This document shows, piece by piece, positions 18,357-26,143 of a stretch of 50,352 nt of DNA. The notes below the pieces were generated by a model. The model saw only the letters and a list, made by a program, of their open reading frames with translations. It had not been told where the DNA came from and made no database searches. The stretch is from NCBI GenBank assembly GCA_905480235.1, contig CAJQPP010000014.1, forward strand, positions 1 through 50,352, read 5' to 3'. Both the position numbers and the translations under genes were made by a program. Each line of letters begins with the position of its first letter. The first letter of the stretch is position 1. Origin of the DNA: an uncultured Pirellulaceae bacterium. GTDB taxonomy: Bacteria; Planctomycetota; Planctomycetia; Pirellulales; Pirellulaceae.

Positions 18357-19805
18357 ATGGAAGATCAAGCCACGAATGAGCTAACAGGTCCCGCCCCTGC
18401 ATTAACTCCGACCGCTCCCAGCGGCTCTACTACTAAGCAACTTTTCCAGCGATGCCTAATCGACAACGTGAGGGAAGGCGTAATCATGGTGGATCAATAC
18501 CTGAAAGTGAAGCTGTGGAATCAAGCAGCCGAACAATTGACAGGTATTCGTGGGCCGGGCATGCTCGGTAGCGATTGGTTGCCCAGCTACATCGATCTCC
18601 GAGACCGGTTTGACAAGGCCATCCCCGATAACGCTTGCCCAATAAAAGAATCAATTCGCAAAGCTGAGCAGGTGATGCTGGCCGCCACCGTAACCGGTCG
18701 TGGTGGCCGCCGAATGGCAATTGAATTACATGTCATCCCTGTCATGGGAAGAGATATGGGTGTTCGCGGTGCGGTCATCTTAATGCATGACCAATCTTCG
18801 CAAGTAGATCTTGAGCAACAAGTATTAACGCTGTACGCACACGCGACACGAGATCAATTGACCGGTGTCGCCAACCGAGCTCACTTCGAACGTTCGCTGG
18901 ATGCACGCATCAAGGAATTCCACGCCAAGACCACCATTTCCAGTTTGATTGTTGCGGACATCGACTTCTTCAAAAAAATCAATGATGACTTTGGTCATCA
19001 TATTGGTGATCAATCGCTCATCAGCTTCGCGAAAATCTTACAAGATAATACTCGAACCAATGATTTGGTCGCTCGCTATGGCGGCGAAGAATTTGTGATT
19101 GTTTGCCCCAACTGCACATTGGAAAGCGCATTTGAACGAGCGGAAGAGATTCGTTTAGCGCTATCACAAGCTCCGATTTCTGCGCTGAACGGCAAAAACA
19201 TGACGGCGAGTTTTGGCGTTACTGAATTCCAGACAGGAGATACTGCCATAACCGCATTCGTGCGTGCCGATCAAGCGTTGTTGTTGGCCAAAGAAAGCGG
19301 CCGCAATCAGGTGCGATACATGGAGCCCAAAAAAACCGATGATGCGAAAGAAACATCGCAACCGCGAAAAATTCAATCGGACATCGAATGGATGAACCTC
19401 AAGGGAAATCTGCTGCTGCAACAAGAAGGTGAAATCACCTGCCCCTTAGAAATTCTAGTCGAGAAGATAAAAGGGGTCGTGGCTCAGAACGAGTACAAAA
19501 TCGGTTCCGCTGAGGAAGGGTACGTGCAGATTCTTGTAAACAAGCCTTCCGGCACCAAGCCCAGCCTGATCAATCGGCCGCTGGCGTTGGTCGTTGATAT
19601 TGAAACCAAAGAAAACATCCCCTCCACACAATCCAAAAGAAAGTGCCTACGAATCAGAATTACTGTCCGCACTTTGAAAAATCGCGATCGTAGACATAAG
19701 GATCTCGATCAAAAGGCGAAACAAATCATGAATCAGTTCATCGGTGACCTTGCGATGTTTAGGTTGGTTGAAGAGAAACTGGAAGCTCCAGAGAGTCGAT
19801 ATTGA
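18357..19805 (+). CDS. PAS-GGDEF diguanylate cyclase with extra C-terminal domain
   Basis: This 482-residue protein should make c-di-GMP from two GTP. Residues ~28-130 are a PAS-type sensor (DNVREGVIMVD, then LWNQAAEQLTGI). Residues ~165-320 are a GGDEF domain with active-site GGEEF at 242-246 and a matching inhibitory site RTND at 233-236, exactly five residues upstream, so product inhibition is expected. DQLTGVANRAHFE opens the domain and DIDFFKKINDDFGHHIGD carries the metal-binding Asp. The last ~150 residues form a further globular domain that I do not recognise; it is not an EAL, HD-GYP or obvious PilZ domain. No membrane helix or signal peptide is seen, so it is cytosolic. ATG at 18357 lacks a visible Shine-Dalgarno. 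Confidence 0.93.
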   Translation: MEDQATNELTGPAPALTPTAPSGSTTKQLFQRCLIDNVREGVIMVDQYLKVKLWNQAAEQLTGIRGPGMLGSDWLPSYIDLRDRFDKAIPDNACPIKESIRKAEQVMLAATVTGRGGRRMAIELHVIPVMGRDMGVRGAVILMHDQSSQVDLEQQVLTLYAHATRDQLTGVANRAHFERSLDARIKEFHAKTTISSLIVADIDFFKKINDDFGHHIGDQSLISFAKILQDNTRTNDLVARYGGEEFVIVCPNCTLESAFERAEEIRLALSQAPISALNGKNMTASFGVTEFQTGDTAITAFVRADQALLLAKESGRNQVRYMEPKKTDDAKETSQPRKIQSDIEWMNLKGNLLLQQEGEITCPLEILVEKIKGVVAQNEYKIGSAEEGYVQILVNKPSGTKPSLINRPLALVVDIETKENIPSTQSKRKCLRIRITVRTLKNRDRRHKDLDQKAKQIMNQFIGDLAMFRLVEEKLEAPESRY

Positions 19806-20017
19806 GGTCCGCTGCTGGATACCGGGCCAGTCTCAACTCCCTAAAGTCGCGTTTTTAACGACATCTTGCCAGTAATCGACCAACTGAGGGCCGAATTGGC
19901 TGTCCCCAGCACCTACCCAATTGAACCCGCTTTTTTGTTTCGGTACGATCATCGCTCTCAGTTTGCGAAGCCAACGCTTGCAAACATCACCGTTTGATAG
20001 ATCCGAATCAACAATCC

Positions 20018-20021
20018 GAGG
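20018..20021 (+). promoter_or_regulatory. Shine-Dalgarno GAGG for superoxide dismutase
   Basis: GAGG ends 6 nt before the ATG at 20028, giving a normal spacing and confirming the start. Confidence 0.6.
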
Positions 20022-20027
20022 TTTAAG

Positions 20028-20636
20028 ATGGCCTATTCACTACCAGAATTGCCCTATCCATACGACGCGCTCGAGCCCCATATCGACGCCAAGACGATGG
20101 AAATTCATCACAGTAAGCATCACAACGGTTACGTCACCAAGGTGAACAACGCCATCGCTGGTACCGACCTCGAGTCGAAATCCATCGAAGAGCTCGTGTC
20201 TGATTTGAAGGCGGTTCCAGAAGCCATTCGCGGCGCCGTACGAAATAATGGTGGCGGTCACGCAAACCATTCACTTTTTTGGTCCGTCATGAAGCAGGGT
20301 GGTGGCGGTAAGCCAACCGGTGATCTCGCCGCTGCGATTGATGACGCGTTTGGCAGCTTCGATAATTTCAAGGAGCAATTTTGCACCGCCGCCCAAACCC
20401 GTTTTGGCAGTGGCTGGGCCTGGTTAGTGGTTTCAGATGGCAAGCTGGCGATTGAGAGCACACGCAATCAAGACAACCCTCTTATGGAAGGTCGCACCCC
20501 CATTCTCGGTATTGATGTTTGGGAACACGCCTACTATCTGAATTATCAAAATCGACGCCCCGATTACGTGGAAGCGTTTTTCCATGTGATTAACTGGGAT
20601 GAAGTTGCCAACCGGTTCGCCGCGGCAACTGCCTGA
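20028..20636 (+). CDS. sodA: Superoxide dismutase, Mn/Fe family (Mn-type residues)
   Basis: This 202-residue enzyme dismutates superoxide to hydrogen peroxide and oxygen. All four metal ligands are present: H27 in [10 protein letters not shown]81 in NHSLFW, D163 and H167 in DVWEHAYY. Residues that usually mark the manganese form are also seen: [11 protein letters not shown] with Gly77, and Gln148 in NQDNPLM. Cambialistic or iron use cannot be excluded. There is no signal peptide, so it acts in the cytosol. The start is ATG at 20028 with GAGG upstream, and a strong hairpin terminator follows within 50 bp, so the gene is probably monocistronic. Confidence 0.96.
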   Translation: MAYSLPELPYPYDALEPHIDAKTMEIHHSKHHNGYVTKVNNAIAGTDLESKSIEELVSDLKAVPEAIRGAVRNNGGGHANHSLFWSVMKQGGGGKPTGDLAAAIDDAFGSFDNFKEQFCTAAQTRFGSGWAWLVVSDGKLAIESTRNQDNPLMEGRTPILGIDVWEHAYYLNYQNRRPDYVEAFFHVINWDEVANRFAAATA

Positions 20637-20684
20637 TTCACGCTTCCCAGAGCAAGACCCTTAGCTCTCCCAAGCAACTCAAAC

Positions 20685-20733
20685 CACGAGCCAGGTCACG
20701 TAGTCAAACTACGGGGTGCTGGCTCGTGCTTTT
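20685..20733 (+). terminator. Hairpin terminator after superoxide dismutase
   Basis: A 10-bp outer stem (CACGAGCCAG at 20685-20694, CTGGCTCGTG at 20719-20728) encloses an inner 6-bp stem (CGTAGT/ACTACG, loop caa) and is followed by cTTTTg. It starts 48 bp after the sod stop codon. Confidence 0.75.
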
Positions 20734-20883
20734 GCTAGCCCCACCTCCGACAAAGTTTTTGATCTTGTAAAAATTACCGTTGACCGGTCTTTGCTCCTCT
20801 CCCTACCATCCCGCTGAATCGGCGCGCCATGGGTGCGCAAGTTTTTTGGCACCAATCCTGTCATTCGAGCAAAACGGGAAATC

Positions 20884-21942
20884 ATGAGAGCAATTACTGC
20901 GGGCATCATCCTGACCACCGGTTGTCTTTTTATTAATTTGACAGGTTGCCAACTTGGAAAACCAAGCTTGAGCAGTCTTGCTTGGTGGCAAAATGATTCG
21001 GCATTGGCATCCCGCTATATCGAACCTCCCTCGCATCAATTCACGCCAAGTGAATCCGCTGTGGTGAGTAATGACCCAGCCCTACCGCCACTACCAACCG
21101 ATATTCAAAAAACGGCGGATTCCTTTGAACAAGAAATTGCCCGATCCTATAAAGAGCTGGTCAAAGACTCAAAACAGAGCAATGCTGACCTAATTGCCGG
21201 TCTGGAGAAGACGCAGGCAACCGAACCGCTACTTCCTCAGACGGTACCGAACCCACCTGAAGATCTGCCTCAAAGTACTTCACCTTTGTCGCCTCTGAAA
21301 GATAATTCGAGTGCAATTGCTGCTTCAGATAAAACGCCAAATACAGGTGACTTTGTGCCCAACGCATCGAATGGGAAACCACAAAACAACGCTCTACCGG
21401 AATTAACTCCGCATAAAAAGGAAGTCTCTTCAAATAACGACTTTCAGCCTTACAAAACTCCGAACTACATGACTCTTGCGGAAGATACACTACCTCAGAC
21501 AGAACCTGAGAAATTTGCCGCCCCTGTCTCCCGACCAGAGGAGGTAATACCACCAGCGACTAGAAATAATGAAGCACCGCCCAGGTTCGCCGATAACTCC
21601 AACTTCGCTCCCGCACCGACACTGACGCCCAAGAGCACGCCAAATGGTACGAACGCCGACAAATATCCGTCGACACCTCATAAATCTTTTGGTGCCGCTG
21701 CAGGAGCAATCCCACTGAATAAACAACAAATTCAGCCTAGCCAGAACGAACAATTTTTCGACTCGTTGGCGAAGAGCCCCAACGCACCCGCGCCGGGCGC
21801 ACCCACATCAACACCGAATACCTCATCATCGCTACACCTACCAACTCAGGGTTCTTATGCCCCGGGTAGTATCTCGACCCCCAGCCCGATTGTTCCCTCG
21901 CAACTTAAATTGCCGATGCCGAATTCTCCCACGCTTCATTAA
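20884..21942 (+). CDS. Proline-rich lipoprotein of unknown function
   Basis: This ~352-residue product has a lipoprotein signal: a hydrophobic stretch (ITAGIILTTGCLFINL) followed by the lipobox LTGC at about residues 19-22. The mature part is almost entirely Pro, Ser, Thr, Asn and Gln, with little predicted structure (segments such as APAPGAPTSTPNTSSSL), so it is probably an extended, disordered envelope protein. I see no catalytic motif. ATG at 20884 is chosen because it places the lipoprotein signal at the N-terminus; the open frame to 20833 adds a non-signal-like extension. Similar Pro/Thr-rich exported proteins are common in planctomycetes, and a comparable disordered segment occurs in the protein following guaB in this window. 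The function is unknown. Confidence 0.75.
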   Translation: MRAITAGIILTTGCLFINLTGCQLGKPSLSSLAWWQNDSALASRYIEPPSHQFTPSESAVVSNDPALPPLPTDIQKTADSFEQEIARSYKELVKDSKQSNADLIAGLEKTQATEPLLPQTVPNPPEDLPQSTSPLSPLKDNSSAIAASDKTPNTGDFVPNASNGKPQNNALPELTPHKKEVSSNNDFQPYKTPNYMTLAEDTLPQTEPEKFAAPVSRPEEVIPPATRNNEAPPRFADNSNFAPAPTLTPKSTPNGTNADKYPSTPHKSFGAAAGAIPLNKQQIQPSQNEQFFDSLAKSPNAPAPGAPTSTPNTSSSLHLPTQGSYAPGSISTPSPIVPSQLKLPMPNSPTLH

Positions 21943-22039
21943 TAGGCGGGTGCATAACGGGAAGGCACAAGCAAGTCCAACCCTTCGGATGGATCGGCAA
22001 CTCAATCAGCGCGTGGTCCTCGCCGACTGCAATTAGATG

Positions 22040-22070
22040 GGGCCCTCACACCAAGAAGGTGAAAGGGCCC
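22040..22070. terminator. Hairpin between convergent genes
   Basis: GGGCCCT (22040-22046) pairs with AGGGCCC (22064-22070), and inside it CACC pairs with GGTG around aagaa. It lies between the plus-strand lipoprotein and the minus-strand gene ending at 22129, where a shared terminator is expected. There is no T-run on either side, so its activity is uncertain. Confidence 0.4.
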
Positions 22071-22128
22071 AATATCAGCCAGTGACGCTGTGCTTGTTGT
22101 GGAGGACGCTAGTCCGGGTACCTGAGAG

Positions 22129-23133
22129 TCACTTACGAATGACAGGTTTCCCATTCCGAGGGCGAATGTAACTTGAGGCCCGATTGCCACTTTTGGTGTT
22201 CAAAGGCTGGAGTGTTTGGCCCGACTCGGTCTGCGCTGTCGACTGCGGGTCTTCCAGTAATTCCATCGTGTATTTCCCAATATAATGCAGGTAACTGTCA
22301 TCCCCTTCAAAGCCTTGGACTTTTTCATCCCACTGCACAACCTTCTTAGTAATGCGGCCGGCGTTTAAGTCAAAGAACAAAGCCCCTTGATTCATTTTCT
22401 GCTGGATCTGACTTTTAACTTTGGGATCTTCGACCGGAGTCAGCACTTCACGACGAAACGACACCGTCGCAATTCCATCTTCGACTTTACGAAGCGTATA
22501 AAGCATTCGTGTCTTAATCACCTTCAACGTACCGTCACCGCGACGAGCCTGCAGTTCCTCCGGAGTATTCCACTGGCCACCAAGGGAAATCGCCTCCTCG
22601 GGTAAAGGTAACGTAAATTTACCCATACCGAATTCCGCCCGACGAATATGATTTTCCTGTTGAATAATCTGCCCCGCCGGATTGATCGTGGTGGTAGAGA
22701 TTGGCTTACCGACTTTCTCCGCTGTAGCCAGATAAATATCGGGAATATTCTCGTCTTTGCGGCTGTCATAACTGACCGGTTCCGCCTCGCCAATTTTTTG
22801 CCACTCCACGGCCGATTCCAGCTGATCCTGAACGGTGATGTTTCCTTTGGCGTCGACGCTAAGAATGTCCCAGACAATCACAGAGCGCGTCCTCAGTGAC
22901 GTTTTTTCAGTGAAGCCCGCCATAGAGGTATCCGTGGAAGCGATCTGCTCCACTGACCAGCGAAGGACCTCGTCCGGTTGCATGCGGTATTGGAGTTTCC
23001 AAGATTGCCGTTGTTCAGCGCGACGAGTCGATCGATCGACAGCGCTGTCATCGTTATCCTGGGCTAACAAACCACAGGGGCTGGGGAACAAACTCAGAAA
23101 AATTACCGTCAGAATCTTTAGTTTGAAGTTCAT
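22129..23133 (-). CDS. Secreted protein of unknown function
   Basis: This 334-residue protein has a signal peptide (ILTVIFLSLFPSPCGLLA, probable cleavage before QDND). The mature part is beta-rich with no catalytic motif: it begins with a YRMQPDEVLRWSVEQ segment and includes FTLPLPEEAISLGGQW. This layout resembles exported planctomycete proteins of the DUF6263 kind, but I would not assign the family without a search. ATG at 23133 is chosen over ATG at 23145 because GGAGG sits 5 nt before it. The C-terminus is basic and Pro/Arg-rich. It lies about 70 bp downstream of NAD kinase on the same strand and may be co-transcribed; no functional link is evident. Confidence 0.75.
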   Translation of the reverse strand: MNFKLKILTVIFLSLFPSPCGLLAQDNDDSAVDRSTRRAEQRQSWKLQYRMQPDEVLRWSVEQIASTDTSMAGFTEKTSLRTRSVIVWDILSVDAKGNITVQDQLESAVEWQKIGEAEPVSYDSRKDENIPDIYLATAEKVGKPISTTTINPAGQIIQQENHIRRAEFGMGKFTLPLPEEAISLGGQWNTPEELQARRGDGTLKVIKTRMLYTLRKVEDGIATVSFRREVLTPVEDPKVKSQIQQKMNQGALFFDLNAGRITKKVVQWDEKVQGFEGDDSYLHYIGKYTMELLEDPQSTAQTESGQTLQPLNTKSGNRASSYIRPRNGKPVIRK

Positions 23134-23138
23134 GCCCG

Positions 23139-23143
23139 CCTCC
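23139..23143 (-). promoter_or_regulatory. Shine-Dalgarno GGAGG deciding a start
   Basis: On the minus strand GGAGG is followed after 5 nt by ATG at 23133. The same bases overlap the alternative ATG at 23145, which therefore cannot use this site. Confidence 0.8.
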
Positions 23144-23205
23144 ATGCGAGAAAATAGAAATGCTTCTTAAATACGTTTAGCCACGAGGGCATTTAGTCCA
23201 ATATT

Positions 23206-24105
23206 TCATTTAGGCGTGCCTTGGTGGGTGACAAAGTCACCTCGCCAGCCAAGTTTTTCGCGTAACGTGCGGTAGTAACTCTGCCCCTTGACCGCAATCA
23301 ATCGAAAAACGGGCTTCGCTTTGTATACGTAAACTCGCGCCGCAGAATCCAAGGGCGCCAGTACCTGACCGTCCAAAACTGCTGATGTCGATTCGTTCTC
23401 GGTCCGTGCGACCAATTCGTACATGCGATCCGCGCGATCAACGACAGGGCGGACCGTCAGTGTATGAGGATTGATTGGCGAGATCACGAAGGCCTCCAAA
23501 TTTTTTCGCAGAATGGGACCGCCTGCTGAAAGGTTGTGAGCAGTCGAGCCAACCGGCGTACTGATGATCAATCCATCACATGCATATGATGTCGCCAATT
23601 GGCCATCGACGTAAAGATCAATGTATTGCATCGAAAAGGGCGGACCCGAAAGAACGGCCAGTTCATTCAGGCCCAACTCATCAATGACCGTCTGTCCCTC
23701 GCGTTCTATACGGCAACGCATCATCAAATGCTCTCCAATTTGGAAGTCACCGGATTGGACCGACTGAAGAGCACTTGCTAGCTCTTCCGGTTGAACATCG
23801 GCAAGAAACCCTAATTTCCCGAGATTGACTCCCAAGACGGGTAACTGATTCTGCCCCATGAACCGTGCAGACCGCAGGATCGAGCCGTCGCCTCCTAAAA
23901 CGATGGCGATATCAGCAGGATTTGCCTCAAAGTCAAATTGCTCGTCGAAAGAGAACTCTTCGGCGACGATTTCGGCATACTGCTCAATCACCGGCCTCAA
24001 TTTTTCAATCTGCGTCAAGACCTTGGGACGTCGATCACCTGACCCCAAGATCAGGGTGCGAATTTTTTGGTTGACTTGACCGGGCTTGACCATTGCTTGG
24101 AGCAT
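23206..24105 (-). CDS. nadK: NAD kinase
   Basis: NAD kinase phosphorylates the 2'-hydroxyl of NAD's adenosine ribose to make NADP in the cytosol. The ~299-residue product has the family's GGDGS motif near residue 71, GVNLGKLGFLAD, the NELAVL region and DGLIISTPVGSTAHNLSAGGPI-type residues (the conserved ST-P-GSTAY-like segment, here with His in place of Tyr). The open frame reaches TTG at 24117; I take ATG at 24105, with ATG at 24093 as another possibility, because none has a clear Shine-Dalgarno. Length and domain order are normal. It lies upstream of the secreted unknown gene on the same strand and far from other NAD genes, apart from the NADHX epimerase elsewhere in the window. Confidence 0.95.
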   Translation of the reverse strand: MLQAMVKPGQVNQKIRTLILGSGDRRPKVLTQIEKLRPVIEQYAEIVAEEFSFDEQFDFEANPADIAIVLGGDGSILRSARFMGQNQLPVLGVNLGKLGFLADVQPEELASALQSVQSGDFQIGEHLMMRCRIEREGQTVIDELGLNELAVLSGPPFSMQYIDLYVDGQLATSYACDGLIISTPVGSTAHNLSAGGPILRKNLEAFVISPINPHTLTVRPVVDRADRMYELVARTENESTSAVLDGQVLAPLDSAARVYVYKAKPVFRLIAVKGQSYYRTLREKLGWRGDFVTHQGTPK

Positions 24106-24541
24106 AGAAAAAGACAAAGGGCTGTCCTGTTTAAGGTCTCAGATTACGTTATTTACACCTTTTTGGCCAGAAGCCGCCCACCGCATTGCCATGCCTGACC
24201 GGCGAACAGAGAAATAAACCAGACCGTTTTTCGGCGCTGGCGGAATCACCTTTTGAGCGGCTGCTGCGGCGACACGGTAAAATTAACGGGTGGTCGCCAG
24301 ACCATTGCCAGAAACAGAGTAGGTAGCGACGGCTAAGACCACCTGATTACAACCGGTTTTTCAACCCATTTGGCGAGACCCACCCATTCTAAATTACGAG
24401 TTAAATTGCCACCCATTGGGGGCTAACCACTCCCGACGACCTTACCATGTCACTTCAGGGGATGATTGATTTGTTACACCGAATCCCCTAACGTGCTTAT
24501 CAGCTTACAGACCTTCCCCAAGACTTTGGCATCCAAGCATC
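24106..24541. other. Intergenic region with three CMACCCATT repeats
   Basis: This 436-bp divergent region lies between nadK and the sulfatase. No gene is seen. The element CMACCCATT occurs three times in the same orientation, at 24362-24370, 24380-24388 and 24410-24418, with start-to-start distances of 18 and 30 bp, about 125-180 bp before the sulfatase start. I cannot place a confident promoter. Confidence 0.5.
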
Positions 24542-26131
24542 ATGAGCAATTCGATCAGGTTGATTTTATTTGTGGGCCTTGCCTTTGTTTGTACTTTGCA
24601 AACCTCATGGGCCGATCGCCCTAATATTATGATCATCTTGGCGGATGATTTGGGATTTTCTGATCTGGGCTGTTACGGTGGCGAGATCGAAACACCCAAC
24701 CTCGATCGCCTGGCGGCCAACGGATTACGTTTTACCAACTTTTATAATACCGGGCGCTGTTGGCCGACCCGCTCGTCTATTTTGACTGGCTATTACGCTC
24801 AGCAAGTGCGCAGAGACATTTTGCCCGGAGTTAAGCGTGGCGGAATGTCTGGCAAACGACCCGAGTGGGGCGCGCTGGCTCCCGTCCGCATGCAGGCCGC
24901 CGGTTACCGAACCTATCACATTGGTAAATGGCACATCGACGGTATGCCCGTGCAACAGGGGTTCGATCATTCCTATTTTCTCGGCGACCAAGCGAGGTTC
25001 TTCAGTCCCAAGCGTCGTTTTCTCAATGACGTAGCTTTACCTGCCGTGGAACGTGATTCGGGATACTACGCGACGATTGACTTGGCCGATCGAACTATCG
25101 AGTCGTTAAAAGATCACTCAGACAATCATGCCGACCAACCTTTTTTTCATTACTTAGCTTTGACAGCGCCGCATTTTCCGCTGCACGCCTTACCCGAAGA
25201 CATCGCTAAATACCAAGATCGCTACGCGGATGGTTGGGATGCGGTGCGGGAAACCAGGTGGAAAAAGCTGCAGAAAGAGGGCATCCTTTCGGATGAACAA
25301 TGTAAGTTGTCGCCAATGGAAATGGAGACGGGAGCTCCCTACCAGCGCCCTAAAGATATTCAATCCTACGGTGCCGGCGAGATGGCGTTACCGCAACCTT
25401 GGGATTCTTTGTCGAAAGAGCAAAAGCAGTTTCAGGCCACGAAAATGGCCATTCATGCCGCCATGGTCGATCGCATTGACCGAGAATTGGGAAGAGTTTT
25501 CCAACAACTTGAAGAGATGGGCGAGTACGAAAATACGCTCATTTTATTTCTGTCTGATAACGGTTGCAGTAGCGAACTGATGATCCGAGATGATGGACAC
25601 GACCCCACGGCTGACCCGGGCTCGGCAGCCACCCATCTCTGCCTAGGGCCCGGCTGGGCAACGGCATCCAACACCCCGTTTCGCAAGCATAAGACTTGGG
25701 TACACGAAGGTGGAATCGCAACGCCTTTGATTGCTCATTGGCCGGCCGGGATCAAAGCCACAGGTGAAGTTCGACACCAACCTGCCCACCTGGTCGATGT
25801 CTTACCAACCATGTTGCAACTGGCCCAAACAGAACTGAAACCGGATGTGGGTGGCCCCGAATTTCCGGGAGAGAGCCTGGTGGATGCCATGCTGGATAAC
25901 CAACCTGTCGATCGCGACTATGTTTGGTGGTCACACGAAAAAAACAACGCCATCCGAATGGGAAATTGGAAAGCGGTCAAGACTTCGGCAACCGAGTGGG
26001 AGCTTTATGATCTGTCCAAGGACCGCTCCGAAACCCATAATCTGGCAGGCGAGAACCCCGAACAGTTATCCGCACTTATTGCTCGTTGGAATGCGACCCG
26101 CGATCAATTTGCTGAGGATATCAAAGAATAA
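24542..26131 (+). CDS. Secreted sulfatase, formylglycine type
   Basis: This 529-residue enzyme belongs to the type I sulfatases and should release sulfate from a sulfated sugar or aryl ester outside the cytoplasm. It has a signal peptide (LILFVGLAFVCTLQTSWA). The first metal-binding motif is ADDLG (Asp35, Asp36), and the active-site cysteine that is oxidised to formylglycine is Cys73 in CWPTR, a perfect CxPxR. KWHIDG follows, and the metal-binding SDNG motif is seen near residue 340 (FLSDNGCS). ATG at 24542 has no clear Shine-Dalgarno. Planctomycetes carry many such enzymes for algal sulfated polysaccharides; here there are no glycoside hydrolases beside it, so its substrate is open. A formylglycine-generating enzyme must be encoded elsewhere. 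Confidence 0.95.
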   Translation: MSNSIRLILFVGLAFVCTLQTSWADRPNIMIILADDLGFSDLGCYGGEIETPNLDRLAANGLRFTNFYNTGRCWPTRSSILTGYYAQQVRRDILPGVKRGGMSGKRPEWGALAPVRMQAAGYRTYHIGKWHIDGMPVQQGFDHSYFLGDQARFFSPKRRFLNDVALPAVERDSGYYATIDLADRTIESLKDHSDNHADQPFFHYLALTAPHFPLHALPEDIAKYQDRYADGWDAVRETRWKKLQKEGILSDEQCKLSPMEMETGAPYQRPKDIQSYGAGEMALPQPWDSLSKEQKQFQATKMAIHAAMVDRIDRELGRVFQQLEEMGEYENTLILFLSDNGCSSELMIRDDGHDPTADPGSAATHLCLGPGWATASNTPFRKHKTWVHEGGIATPLIAHWPAGIKATGEVRHQPAHLVDVLPTMLQLAQTELKPDVGGPEFPGESLVDAMLDNQPVDRDYVWWSHEKNNAIRMGNWKAVKTSATEWELYDLSKDRSETHNLAGENPEQLSALIARWNATRDQFAEDIKE

Positions 26132-26143
26132 TCCCGGGCCCAG

